From NCBI RefSeq assembly GCF_049999945.1, contig NZ_JBLYUB010000010.1, positions 124,001 to 188,000 of the forward strand: a DNA stretch of 64,000 nt, read 5' to 3'. Of this stretch, positions 34,766 to 43,113 are shown in pieces (position 1 is the stretch's first letter; every line of letters starts with the position of its first letter). The translations under genes and the position numbers were made by a program. The stretch comes from Planosporangium spinosum (GTDB taxonomy: Bacteria > Actinomycetota > Actinomycetes > Mycobacteriales > Micromonosporaceae). A model generated the notes under the pieces. It had not been told where the DNA came from. It saw only the letters and a program-made list of their open reading frames with translations, and did no database searches.

Positions 34766-35722
34766 GTGATCATCGAGACGAAAGGGCTGCGGAAGTCGTT
34801 CCGCAGCCGGAAAGCGACGGTGGAGGCGGTCCGTGGGGTCGACCTCGTAGTCGAGGACGGGGAGATCTTCGGCTTCCTCGGCCCCAACGGCGCCGGCAAG
34901 ACGACCACGCTGCGCATGCTCGCGACCCTGCTAGAACCCGACGGGGGCGAGGCGACCATCGCGGGTGTCGACCTGCGGCGCGCGCCCGGCGAGGTGCGGC
35001 GGCGCATCGGGTACGTCGCCCAGGGTGGCTGCACCTGGGACGAGGTGAGCGCCCGGGAGGAACTGGTCTACCAGGCGCGCCTCTACGGCGTCGACCGGAC
35101 GGAGGCCCGCAGCCGTGCCGAGCACGCCATCAAGGCGTTCCAGTTGGAGGCGTTCGCGGACCGGCCGTGCAAGACCTACTCCGGTGGCCAGCGCCGCCGG
35201 GTCGACATCGCCCTCGGTGTGATCCACCAGCCGCGCGTGGTCTTCCTCGACGAGCCGACGACCGGCCTCGACCCGCAGAGCCGCGCGCACATGTGGGACG
35301 AGGTGCGGCGGCTGCGCGACGAGGGCATGAGCGTCTTCATCACCACGCACTACCTGGACGAGGCGGACGCGCTCTGCGACCGCATCGCGATCATGGACCA
35401 CGGTGAGATCGTCGCCGAGGGTACGTCGACCGACCTCAAGCGGGAGATCGCCGGTGACGTGGTCACCATCGGCGTCAACGGCTCGGGGGAGAAGGCGGCG
35501 GCCCTGCTGGAGGGGGAGCCATACGTCAACCGGCTGGAGACCCTCGACCAGGCCCTGCGCCTGTACGTCGACACCGGCGCGACCGCGATCCCGCAGATCC
35601 TGCGCACCCTGGACGGCGCAAGCATCGCGCTCAGCTCGATCGAGCTGCACCGACCGAGCCTCGACGACGTGTTCCTGGCCAAGACCGGCCGCTCCCTGCG
35701 CGACACCACCACTGGAGCGTGA
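34766..35722 (+). CDS. ABC transporter ATP-binding protein, DrrA type
   Basis: A 318-aa ATPase of the drug-resistance ABC exporter group. It has Walker A GPNGAGKTT, signature TYSGGQRRRVD, Walker B VVFLDEPTTGLDP and the switch His in ITTHYLDEAD. The C-terminal 80 residues are the extension typical of DrrA-like proteins (SLDDVFLAKTGRSL). It pairs with the ABC-2 permease that follows, with which it overlaps by 4 bp. The GTG start has GGAGG 5 nt upstream. It is the first gene of an operon whose promoter carries the PadR operator, so it probably exports a hydrophobic antibiotic-like compound. Confidence 0.93.
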   Translation: MIIETKGLRKSFRSRKATVEAVRGVDLVVEDGEIFGFLGPNGAGKTTTLRMLATLLEPDGGEATIAGVDLRRAPGEVRRRIGYVAQGGCTWDEVSAREELVYQARLYGVDRTEARSRAEHAIKAFQLEAFADRPCKTYSGGQRRRVDIALGVIHQPRVVFLDEPTTGLDPQSRAHMWDEVRRLRDEGMSVFITTHYLDEADALCDRIAIMDHGEIVAEGTSTDLKREIAGDVVTIGVNGSGEKAAALLEGEPYVNRLETLDQALRLYVDTGATAIPQILRTLDGASIALSSIELHRPSLDDVFLAKTGRSLRDTTTGA

Positions 35723-36480
35723 AGAAGATGAAGCTCGTCCGTGACACCTGGATGGTGTTCACCCGCCAGATGACGCTCGTGCTGCGCAACCCGGTCTGGC
35801 TGATCGTCGGCCTGATGCAGCCGCTGTACTTCCTGCTGCTGTTCGGCCCGCTGCTCAAGGGCGTGCCGAACCTGCCCAGCGGCAAGGCGTACCAGTTCTT
35901 CGTGCCCGGCCTGCTGGTGCAGTTGGCGATGTTCGGGACGCTGTTCGTGGGCTTCGGGCTCATCGCCGAACTGCGGGCCGGTGTGATCGAGCGGATGCGG
36001 GTCACGCCGGTCAGCCGGTTGTCGCTGCTGCTCGGCCGATCCCTGCGCGACATCGTGACGCTGCTGGTCCAGGCCGCGATGCTCACCGTACTGTCGCTGC
36101 CGTTCGGCCTGACGGTCCGCTTCGGCGACGCGGTACTGGCCTTCGCGCTGCTGGCCCTGATCGCGCTGATGCTGTCGGCGGTGTCGTACGCGCTCGCGCT
36201 CAAGCTGCGCAGCGAGGACGCGCTGGCCCCGTTGATGAACGCGGTCAGCATGCCCGTCCTGCTGCTGTCGGGCATCCTGCTGCCGCTGACGTTCGCGCCG
36301 GGCTGGCTGCGGGCGATCGCGAAATGGAACCCGTTCTCCTGGGCGGTCGACGGGGCCCGGGCGCTGTTCAACGGTCACCCCGGCGACGCCAGTGTGTGGA
36401 AGTCGCTGATCATCGTGACCGTCCTGGCGATCGCCTCCGCGGCCTGGGCGGCCCGGTCGTTCGCCCGCAGCGTCCGCTGA
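35719..36480 (+). CDS. ABC-2 type permease, DrrB type
   Basis: A 253-aa integral membrane protein with six predicted helices; the first begins at NPVWLIVGLMQPLYFLLLFG. It contains the ABC-2 signature region around ELRAGVIERMRVTPVSRLSLLLGR and a periplasmic-side loop PLTFAPGWLRAIAKWNPFSWAVDGARALF, both characteristic of DrrB. The GTG start overlaps the ATPase stop (GTGA). It forms an exporter with the upstream ATPase. The stop codon begins a 4 x 23-bp tandem repeat. Confidence 0.92.
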   Translation: MKKMKLVRDTWMVFTRQMTLVLRNPVWLIVGLMQPLYFLLLFGPLLKGVPNLPSGKAYQFFVPGLLVQLAMFGTLFVGFGLIAELRAGVIERMRVTPVSRLSLLLGRSLRDIVTLLVQAAMLTVLSLPFGLTVRFGDAVLAFALLALIALMLSAVSYALALKLRSEDALAPLMNAVSMPVLLLSGILLPLTFAPGWLRAIAKWNPFSWAVDGARALFNGHPGDASVWKSLIIVTVLAIASAAWAARSFARSVR

Positions 36481-36566
36481 CCGGGAGCGACCGGCGTCGC
36501 TGACCGGGAGCGACACGGGGCGCTGATCGGGAGCGACACGGGGCGCTGACCGGGAGCGACACGGAT
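36475..36566. repeat. Four 23-bp tandem repeats spanning the drrB-like stop codon
   Basis: Units begin CGCTGACCGGGAGCGACACG and end GGG. They lie at 36475, 36498, 36521 and 36544. The first contains the TGA of the permease and each later unit repeats it. Confidence 0.95.
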
Positions 36567-36618
36567 CACGTCCATGTCGACCTTGGGGCGCGACCGGATG
36601 CGGCTAGCGTGTCCGGTC

Positions 36619-37800
36619 GTGCCCCGACTCCTGGTCCGCGACCGCCTGACCTGGTTGACGTACGCCCAGCTCGCCAGCTGGGCGTACTTCCTGTACGGAT
36701 TCAGCCCGGTCGTCCCGTTGCTGCGCGACGAGCAGCACACCAGCCGGGCCGTCGCGAGCCTGCACGGGGTCGCGTTCGCCGTCGGTGGGGTGGTCAGCGG
36801 CGCGCTGCTGCCCCCGCTGGTACGCCGCTTCGGCCGCGCCGCCGTGATCTGGACCGGCCTGCTCGGCGTCGCCGTGGCGGCGACCGGGCTGCTGGTGTCG
36901 CACGCGCTCGCGGCGACCCTCGCCTGCGCCGTCCTCGCGTCGACCAGCGGCGGGATGGTCGTCAACGGCGTTACCGCCGCGCTCGCCGACCACCACGGGG
37001 CGGGTGGTTCGGCCGCCATCAGCGAGGCCAACGCGCTCGCCGCGGCCACCGGCCTGGTCGCCCCGCTCGTCGTGGGCACCGCGGTCACGGTCGGTTACGG
37101 CTGGCGGCCCGGGCTCGCCGTCGTGGTCGCCGGGATCGTGCTGATCGCCGCCGCGGCGGCGATCCTCCGGGTACGGATACCCGCGCGCCCGCTCGCGTCG
37201 GCGACCGCCACGGCGGGCCGGCTGCCCCGGCCGTTCTGGCTGGTGTGGACGAGCATCCTGGCCACCGGCTCGGTCGAGGTCTGCCTGAACCTGTGGGTCG
37301 CCGACGTGCTGCGCAGCCACGCGCACGTCAGCCCGGGCGCCGCGACGGCGGCGGTATCGGCCCTGGTCGGGGGCATGTTCGTGGGCCGGCTGGTCGGCAG
37401 CCAACTGGTACTGCGGCTGTCCGGTACCGCCGTGATGCTCGGGGCGCTGGCGCTGTCCGGCGTGGGCTTCGCCGTGCTGTGGACGGCGACCTCACCCTGG
37501 CCGGCACTGGTCGGGCTCGTCGTCACCGGGCTGGGGAACGCCCTGCACTACCCGTTGGGCATGGCGCTCGCGGTGGAGCACTCGGCCGGGCAGCCCGACC
37601 TGGCCGCGTCGCGCAGCTCGTACGCGGTGGGGATCTCGTTCGGGGTGGCCCCGTTCGCGCTCGGCGCGGTCGCCGACCACCTCGGCCCGCACCTGGCGTT
37701 CCTGCTGGTACCGGTGTTCCTCGTGGCATCGGCGACGGCCATCGTGGCGCTGCGCCGCCGGGCCGGGGCCCCGCCGGAGCCGGCACCGGCCCTCGACTAG
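36619..37800 (+). CDS. MFS transporter
   Basis: A 393-aa major facilitator superfamily protein with about twelve hydrophobic segments. It begins PRLLVRDRLTWLTYAQLASW, has the RFGRAAVIWTG loop after helix 2, and includes a mid-protein RVRIPARPLAS cytoplasmic loop. The substrate cannot be predicted. The start GTG at 36619 lies 8 nt after TAGCGT, suggesting a near-leaderless mRNA; earlier in-frame codons overlap the promoter. It follows the PadR/ABC unit but has its own promoter. Confidence 0.82.
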   Translation: MPRLLVRDRLTWLTYAQLASWAYFLYGFSPVVPLLRDEQHTSRAVASLHGVAFAVGGVVSGALLPPLVRRFGRAAVIWTGLLGVAVAATGLLVSHALAATLACAVLASTSGGMVVNGVTAALADHHGAGGSAAISEANALAAATGLVAPLVVGTAVTVGYGWRPGLAVVVAGIVLIAAAAAILRVRIPARPLASATATAGRLPRPFWLVWTSILATGSVEVCLNLWVADVLRSHAHVSPGAATAAVSALVGGMFVGRLVGSQLVLRLSGTAVMLGALALSGVGFAVLWTATSPWPALVGLVVTGLGNALHYPLGMALAVEHSAGQPDLAASRSSYAVGISFGVAPFALGAVADHLGPHLAFLLVPVFLVASATAIVALRRRAGAPPEPAPALD

Positions 37801-37825
37801 CCGGTCGCCGTGATGATGTCCCGTT

Positions 37826-38578
37826 ATGGCCCGGACATTGGATCTGGGTGAGCTGGTCGGGCACTGGACGCTGCTGGACGATGAGCGGAAGCTGATCGCG
37901 GGCAAGCGGGGGCCGACGAGGCCGAGCGGCGCCCGGAGCTGGCCCGCGACGAGCTGCTGGTGCGCTTCCGTACCGAGCGGATCGAGCCGCCGGCGGCCGG
38001 GCGGATCGACCGGATCGTGCGCTCGGCGCTGCACCAGGCCGAGCAGGCGCTGACCGCCCGGATCGTGGACCGGTTGCCCGTTGACGTCGCCGGCCGGCTG
38101 CGGGCACTGATCGCGGTCGAGGCGCCGGACGACGACACCGGCGAGGAGTCGGTGCTGGCGCTGATCAAGTCGGTGCCGCGCAACGTCAGCCTGGATTCGA
38201 TGCTCACCGAGAGCCGCAAGCTACGCGCGGCCCGGGCGATCGGCCTGCCCGGCGAGTTGTTCGCCCACGTCGCCCCGCGGGTGCTCGCCAGCTGGCGGGC
38301 CCGCGCGATGGTCGAGTTCCCGTCGCACCTGCGCGACCACCCGGATTTGCTGACGCTGACCCTGCTGGCCGCGCTGCTGCACACCCGGTTGAGGGAGATC
38401 ACCGACACCCTGGGGGAGCTGCTGATCTCCACGGTGCACCGGATCGGCGCCCGTGCCGACCGGAAAGTCACCGAGGAGCTGGTCAACGTGTTCAAGTGCG
38501 GTCACCGGCAAGGAGAACCTGCTGTTCGCCATCGCCGAGGCCTCGCTCGACCGGCCCGATGATGTTGCTGATAGATAA
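37826..38578 (+). pseudogene. Decayed Tn3-family transposase (tnpA remnant)
   Basis: The first frame encodes RTLDLGELVGHWTLLDDERK, the start of a Tn3-type TnpA. Shortly after codon 30 the coding sequence jumps, with a frameshift and an apparent deletion of about 80 codons, to ERRPELARDELLVRFRTERI and continues to KVTEELVNVFK. A second frameshift leads to VTGKENLLFAIAEASLDRPD and then a stop. The C-terminal two-thirds, including the catalytic DDE region, is absent. GGGGAACGCTCAATTGTCGG on the minus strand (38581-38600) has the GGGG start common in Tn3 terminal repeats, but no partner repeat was found. This marks an old insertion between the exporter and peptidase modules. Confidence 0.75.
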
Positions 38579-38701
38579 CCGACAATTGAGCGTTCCCCGG
38601 AGCGACGACGGTTAACGTGATGATCATCGATGTTGGCGCGGATGCGGCGCAGCCAGTTTCACGGCATCTGCGGTTCAACTCAGCCGATCAAAGGAGCGTT
38701 T

Positions 38702-39622
38702 GTGAAGGTAGGAACAAGGCTGTTGGTGACTGCGCTGGCCGCGGGGATGGTTGGCACGGCCCTGGTGGCGCCGGGCGCGGCGTACGCCGGCCCGGCAACG
38801 CAGTCGACGGGGGCACAGCCAGCGGGGGCACTGCCGGGCGAGGACCTGGCCGCGGCGCGCGCCGCGAGGGACACCGAGCCGAGGCCGGTGGTGTCGCCGG
38901 AGTTGAAGGCCATCATCGCCGAAAAGGACCGGGAAGCGAACGCGTACGTCGCCAAGAAGATGGCGCACAAGGCCGCTCGGGCCAAGAACAACGTGATGGC
39001 CGAGGCAGGGCCGGCCACCCCGATGGCGGTCGGGGTGATGGCCAACCACCCATGCCCGGATGGCGACTGCAGTTGGTGGGCTATCAGCGCCAACCAGCAG
39101 GCGCAGGTGAACAACTACTACTGCGGGCCGGCGACCCTGTCGGAAGCCGTCGGCGCGCGTGGTATCGGCATCTCGCAGTACACCGCCGCAGCCAGTCTCG
39201 GCACCAACAGCGACGGCACCGCCTGGTACAACGGTAGCTACCCGATGGCGAACTCGCTCAACAACTACCTCGGCAGCCAGGGCGCCTACTACGCCGCGGT
39301 CAATCTGTCCGGTAGCCCGAGCGCGAGCGAGAAGAGCAGCTACAAGACGCGCCTGATGTCGAACATCGACCGCGGGTGGGCAGTGGCCGGGGACGCCTAC
39401 GAGTACCACGGTTACCCCCACCTGGTGGGGCACCCCGTAGACAAGGACATCTTCCACTGGTTCGAGATCCGTGGGTACGAGGGCTACGGCGCCACCACCT
39501 GGTACGAGGACTCGGTGGCCGGCGCCAGCAGCATCAGCTGGTCGAACAAGGTGCCCGCGTACTCGAGCCTGCCCTCTGACTCCATCGTCACTATCATGGG
39601 CGGCCGTGGATACGTCTGGTAG
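38702..39622 (+). CDS. Secreted C39-like cysteine peptidase
   Basis: 306 aa. It has a Sec signal peptide (TRLLVTALAAGMVGTALVAP) with likely cleavage after AAYA at residue 29. A charged Ala-rich propeptide-like region (45-105) is followed by a papain-fold domain with nucleophile C141 in NNYYCGPATLSEA, H252 in DIFHWFEIRGYE and a following acidic residue in WYEDS. Two further Cys (PCPDGDC) may form a disulfide. The GTG start is supported by AAAGGAG 6 nt upstream. It overlaps the next lipoprotein gene by 17 bp. It probably acts outside the cell; the substrate is unknown. The C-terminal third, together with the lipoprotein gene, is duplicated downstream. Confidence 0.85.
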   Translation: MKVGTRLLVTALAAGMVGTALVAPGAAYAGPATQSTGAQPAGALPGEDLAAARAARDTEPRPVVSPELKAIIAEKDREANAYVAKKMAHKAARAKNNVMAEAGPATPMAVGVMANHPCPDGDCSWWAISANQQAQVNNYYCGPATLSEAVGARGIGISQYTAAASLGTNSDGTAWYNGSYPMANSLNNYLGSQGAYYAAVNLSGSPSASEKSSYKTRLMSNIDRGWAVAGDAYEYHGYPHLVGHPVDKDIFHWFEIRGYEGYGATTWYEDSVAGASSISWSNKVPAYSSLPSDSIVTIMGGRGYVW

Positions 39623-40781
39623 GCGGCTGCTCGCGTTGGCAGCGTGTGTGCTGGTGGGTGCCTTCGGGTGCTCACCAGCACCGCACCCTGCCCGGCCGCA
39701 CGCGAGTCCGGCGGGACCCTCGACGGCGCCGTCCGCGGCGGCGGCCCGGGACCTCTGTTCGGTGCCGCTGCCCGGCGCGTGGCAGGCCGCGTTCAGCTCA
39801 CACAAGGTCAACAAACCCGGCGAACGCTTCGACGTGCTGGCGACCAGCGAGGACGGCAAGACGATCTTCGCGGAGACCGGGGCGACGGGCGGCCAGCACG
39901 AACTGGCGATGATCACCGATGGTGGCCGGCGGCGGACGATCCAGTCCTACCCTGCGTCGGACGCTAAGTCGCAGGTGTTGGGGGCGTCGTTCGACGGACG
40001 GTATCTCGCCTTCACCCTGATGCATTCCCGGGCAAGCTTCGATCCGTGGACGCTGTATGTGTGGGACTCGGTGGCCGGTGGGTCGCCGAAGATCATCGCT
40101 GACAACAGCGGCGGTGACGGCGGTCAGGGTCTGCCGGGTCCGTTGAATTACCCGGTCGGCTACCAGGGCAAGATCGTCTGGGTTCAGGCGGTGCCGGGCG
40201 ACGTGGTGGAGATCCGCGAGTACGACACGGCGAGCGGCCAGCAGAAGGTGGTCCGTCGGGGGCACGGCGCCACGCCGTTTCGGATGGGCTCGTGGCTGGT
40301 GTGGCCGGAGTCCGACGCGCCAGGGGCACTGACGACGCTACGCGCTATCGGGCTCGACACCGGACAGCCGGTGACCCTGCCACCGCAGATGACGGCCATC
40401 ACCGGCCCCGGCACGATCAGCGCCTCCGACGACACCGTGGTGTGGGCCAGCACCGACCGGCAGGACCTGTACGCGTGGAACACGTCCTGGCCGCAGCCGC
40501 GCCACCTGCTCACCCTCAAACCAGGGGCCGGGCTCAACTTCGACTGGCCGCACGTCGCCGGCGACTTGGTGACCTGGACCGACATTCAGGCCCAGTTCGC
40601 CGGTGATCTGCGCACCGGCAGCTACACCCAGATCACCCCGCAATACGGGTACACCAAGGTATGGGGCACGTCTCTCAACGTCGGGTTCGCCCCGAGCGCC
40701 AACGGCGAGGGCGACCAGGTCATGATCGACACCCGGACGTTGCCGCCGCTGCCGACCTGCGGGGGCTCCACCACCACGTAG
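39606..40781 (+). CDS. Lipoprotein with TolB/beta-propeller-like repeats, copy A
   Basis: 391 aa. The signal peptide ends at a lipobox (VLVGAFGC), followed by a Pro/Ser/Ala linker and then repeated WD-like segments such as GASFDGRYLAFTL, YQGKIVWVQA, GSWLVWPES, DDTVVWASTD and AGDLVTWTD. These indicate a six- or seven-bladed propeller. GTG 39606 overlaps the peptidase gene by 17 bp, so peptidase and lipoprotein are made together. The propeller may tether, inhibit or present the peptidase; this is inference. It is about 85% identical by eye to copy B at 41147-42307. Confidence 0.8.
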   Translation: MDTSGRRLLALAACVLVGAFGCSPAPHPARPHASPAGPSTAPSAAAARDLCSVPLPGAWQAAFSSHKVNKPGERFDVLATSEDGKTIFAETGATGGQHELAMITDGGRRRTIQSYPASDAKSQVLGASFDGRYLAFTLMHSRASFDPWTLYVWDSVAGGSPKIIADNSGGDGGQGLPGPLNYPVGYQGKIVWVQAVPGDVVEIREYDTASGQQKVVRRGHGATPFRMGSWLVWPESDAPGALTTLRAIGLDTGQPVTLPPQMTAITGPGTISASDDTVVWASTDRQDLYAWNTSWPQPRHLLTLKPGAGLNFDWPHVAGDLVTWTDIQAQFAGDLRTGSYTQITPQYGYTKVWGTSLNVGFAPSANGEGDQVMIDTRTLPPLPTCGGSTTT

Positions 40782-40788
40782 AGCGCCC

Positions 40789-40836
40789 GACGCTGGGCGG
40801 GCGGCCCCGTAGGGAAGGGGTCGCCTGCCCAGCGTC
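40789..40836 (+). terminator. Hairpin after lipoprotein copy A
   Basis: CGACGCTGGGC pairs with GCCCAGCGTCG near-perfectly, with further GGCGACC-type inner pairing. It lies 8 bp after the stop and has an equivalent hairpin after copy B. Confidence 0.65.
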
Positions 40837-40913
40837 GCACCTGGGCTCGTGTGCAACCTCCCTCTAGCACCGTTGGTTTTTCGGCGCTGGTGGAGGCCGT
40901 CTTCGGCGGCGGT

Positions 40914-41163
40914 GTGGTGGGCGGTGGCCGGGAACGCCTACGAGTACCACGGTTACCCGCACCTGGTGGGGCACCCCGTGGACAAGGACATCTTCCACTG
41001 GTTCGAGATCCGAGGGTACGAGGGCTACGGCGCCACCACCTGGTACGAGGACTCAGTGGCCGGCGCCAGCAGCATCGGCTGGTCGAACAAGGTGCCCTCG
41101 TACTCCAGCATCGACTCCGACAAGGTCGTCACTATCATGGACGGCCGTGGATACGTCTGGTAG
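40914..41163 (+). pseudogene. Truncated second copy of the C39-like peptidase (C-terminal third)
   Basis: From about 40915 the sequence is nearly identical to 39374-39622 and encodes the last 80 residues of the peptidase (WAVAGNAYEYHGYPHLVGHP onward), including the His. The signal peptide, propeptide and catalytic Cys are missing. An upstream in-frame start (40849) would give about 104 aa with no sorting signal. It overlaps lipoprotein copy B by 17 bp exactly as in copy A, showing that the duplication included the junction. Confidence 0.85.
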
Positions 41164-42307
41164 GCGGCTGCTCGCGTTGGCAGCGTGTGTGCTGGTGGGC
41201 ACCTCCGGGTGCTCACCAGTACCGCACCCTGCCCAGCCGCACACGAGCCCGGCGCAACCCTCGACAGCGCCGTCCGCGGCGGCGGCCCGGGACCTCTGCC
41301 CGGTGCCGCTGCCCGGCGCCTGGCAGGCCGCGTTCAGCTCACACAAGGTCAACAAACCCGGCGAACGCGTCGCCGTGATGGCGACCAGCGAGGACGGCAA
41401 GACGATCTTCGTGGAGACTGAGACCACTGGCAGCCAGCACGAACTGGCGATGATCACGGATGGCGGACGGCGGCGGACGACGATCCAGTCCTACCCGGCG
41501 TCGGACAAGGTGTCGCAGGCGCTGGGCGCGTCGTTCGACGGACGCTACCTCGCCTTCACCCTGATGCGCTCCCGGACAAGCTTCGATCCGTGGACACTGT
41601 ACGTGTGGGACTCGGTGGCCGGCGGGCAGCCGAAGGCGATCGCCGACAACAGCCAGGGTCTGCCGGGGCCATTCAACTACCCGGTCAGTTACCAGGGCAA
41701 GGTGTTGTGGGCTCAGCCGACCCCCGGCGGTGTGGTGGAACTCCGTGAGTACGACACCGCGAGCGGTCAGCAGAAGGTGATCCACCAGGGCCACTTCACC
41801 ACGCCGTTTCGGATGGGCTCGTGGCTGGTGTTACCGGAGTCCGACGCGCCGGGGGTGCTGACCACGCTACGCGCCGTCGGGCTCGACACCGGACAGCCGG
41901 TGACCCTGCCACCGCAGATGACGGCCATCACCGGCCCCGCCACGATCAGCGCCTCCGACGACACCCTGGTATGGGCCAGCACCGATCGGCAGGACCTGTA
42001 CGCGTGGAACACGTCCTGGCCGAAGCCGCGCCACCTGCTCACCCTCAAACAAGGGGTCGGCCTCAACTTCGACTGGCCGCACGTCATTGGCGACTTCGTG
42101 ACCTGGACGAACACGGATGCCTATTTCGCCGGCGATCTGCGCACCGACAGCTACACCCAGATCACCCCGCAATACGGGAGTACCGGCGTGTCTGGCGCGT
42201 CGCTGATTGTCGGGTTCGCCCCGAGTGCAAATGGTCCCGGCGATGAGATCGTGGTCTATACCCAGACGCTGCCCCCGCTGCCGACATGTAGCGGTTCCAC
42301 CGTGTAG
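41147..42307 (+). CDS. Lipoprotein with TolB/beta-propeller-like repeats, copy B
   Basis: 386 aa, a paralogue of the lipoprotein at 39606. The lipobox is LVGTSGC and the same propeller segments occur in order (GASFDGRYLAFTL, YQGKVLWAQP, GSWLVLPES, DDTLVWASTD, GDFVTWTN). A short deletion of a Gly/Asp-rich loop (around residue 165) and scattered substitutions separate the copies, so both are evolving under constraint. It has no intact peptidase partner of its own and no obvious promoter in the 100 bp upstream, so expression may depend on read-through from copy A. Confidence 0.8.
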   Translation: MDTSGRRLLALAACVLVGTSGCSPVPHPAQPHTSPAQPSTAPSAAAARDLCPVPLPGAWQAAFSSHKVNKPGERVAVMATSEDGKTIFVETETTGSQHELAMITDGGRRRTTIQSYPASDKVSQALGASFDGRYLAFTLMRSRTSFDPWTLYVWDSVAGGQPKAIADNSQGLPGPFNYPVSYQGKVLWAQPTPGGVVELREYDTASGQQKVIHQGHFTTPFRMGSWLVLPESDAPGVLTTLRAVGLDTGQPVTLPPQMTAITGPATISASDDTLVWASTDRQDLYAWNTSWPKPRHLLTLKQGVGLNFDWPHVIGDFVTWTNTDAYFAGDLRTDSYTQITPQYGSTGVSGASLIVGFAPSANGPGDEIVVYTQTLPPLPTCSGSTV

Positions 42308-42315
42308 AGCGTCAC

Positions 42316-42359
42316 CTCTGGGCGGGCGGCCCCATTGGGGAAAGGTCGCCTGCCCAGAG
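42316..42359 (+). terminator. Hairpin after lipoprotein copy B
   Basis: CTCTGGGCGGGCG pairs with CGCCTGCCCAGAG, a counterpart of the hairpin at 40789-40836. Differences between the two are compensatory at the base of the stem (GACGCTGG/CCAGCGTC against CTCTGG/CCAGAG), which supports a real RNA structure. Confidence 0.65.
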
Positions 42360-42404
42360 TCGCCCCGGGCTCGCGTGCAATCTCCCTCTAGACCGGCGGG
42401 CGGG

Positions 42405-43028
42405 TCAGCCCACCCGCCAGAGGCTGACGAGCTCCGTGCCCAGTTCCGACATCATGCGGCGCAGCAGCGGCAGCGACAGGCCGATGACGGTACCCGGATC
42501 GCCCTCGATGCGGTCGACGAACGCGCCGCCGAACCCGTCGATGGTGAACGCGCCGGCGACCCGCAGCGGCTCGCCGGTCGCCACGTACGCGGCGATCTCG
42601 GCGTCGCTCAGGTCGGCGAAGTGGACCGTCGTCGAGGCGACGGCGGCGGTGTCGGCGCCGGTACGGGTGTCGATCAGGCAGTGGCCGGTGTACAGGACCC
42701 CGGACCGGCCGCGCATGGCCCGCCACCGGCGGACCGCGTCGTCGGGGTCGGTCGGCTTGCCGAACACCCGGCCGTCGAAGGACAGGACGGAGTCGCAGCC
42801 GAGCACCAGGACGGTTGCGTCGTCGGCGCCGGAGGGGTCGTCACGCAGCCGGGCGGCGACGGCCTCCGCCTTGAGCCGGGCGAGCGTGCCGCTCAGGGTG
42901 TCCGGCCGCTCGGCCGGTACCGTCGACTCGTCGACGCCGCTGACGATGACCTCGGCCGGGATGCCCGCGGCCGCGAGCAGTTGCCGGCGGGCAGGGCTGG
43001 CCGAGGCCAGTACCAGTCTGGTCGTCAC
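42405..43028 (-). CDS. maf: Maf-family nucleoside triphosphate pyrophosphatase
   Basis: 207 aa. The N-terminal LASASPARRQLL carries the conserved SxSPRR-like motif, followed by VLGCDSVLSFDGRVFGKP and VAGAFTIDGFGGAFVDRIEGD. These are all standard for Maf/YhdE house-cleaning dTTP/UTP pyrophosphatases. The GTG at 43028 is used; a longer frame would run through the intergenic hairpin at 43049-43099. In mycobacteria maf belongs to the accD5-accE5 block, whose members surround it here at greater distances. Confidence 0.92.
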   Translation of the reverse strand: MTTRLVLASASPARRQLLAAAGIPAEVIVSGVDESTVPAERPDTLSGTLARLKAEAVAARLRDDPSGADDATVLVLGCDSVLSFDGRVFGKPTDPDDAVRRWRAMRGRSGVLYTGHCLIDTRTGADTAAVASTTVHFADLSDAEIAAYVATGEPLRVAGAFTIDGFGGAFVDRIEGDPGTVIGLSLPLLRRMMSELGTELVSLWRVG

Positions 43029-43048
43029 GCCGGACCCGCTTTCCCCTT

Positions 43049-43099
43049 GGATCTTGGTAAGTCTGCCAACTGAATACGATGTCAGACTTACCAAGATCC
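43049..43099. terminator. 17-bp perfect inverted repeat between uracil permease and maf
   Basis: GGATCTTGGTAAGTCTG (43049-43065) is inverted at 43083-43099 around a 17-nt loop; CCTTGG/CCGGAAGG flanks extend it imperfectly. It lies between two genes of the same direction, so it can end the permease transcript before maf. Confidence 0.8.
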
Positions 43100-43113
43100 G
43101 GAAGGCGTGGGGT

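Noticed and set aside
38702..39622. Bacteriocin-processing C39 exporter peptidase
   Set aside because: It has its own signal peptide and no ABC transporter domain; the similarity is to the papain-like C39 fold only.
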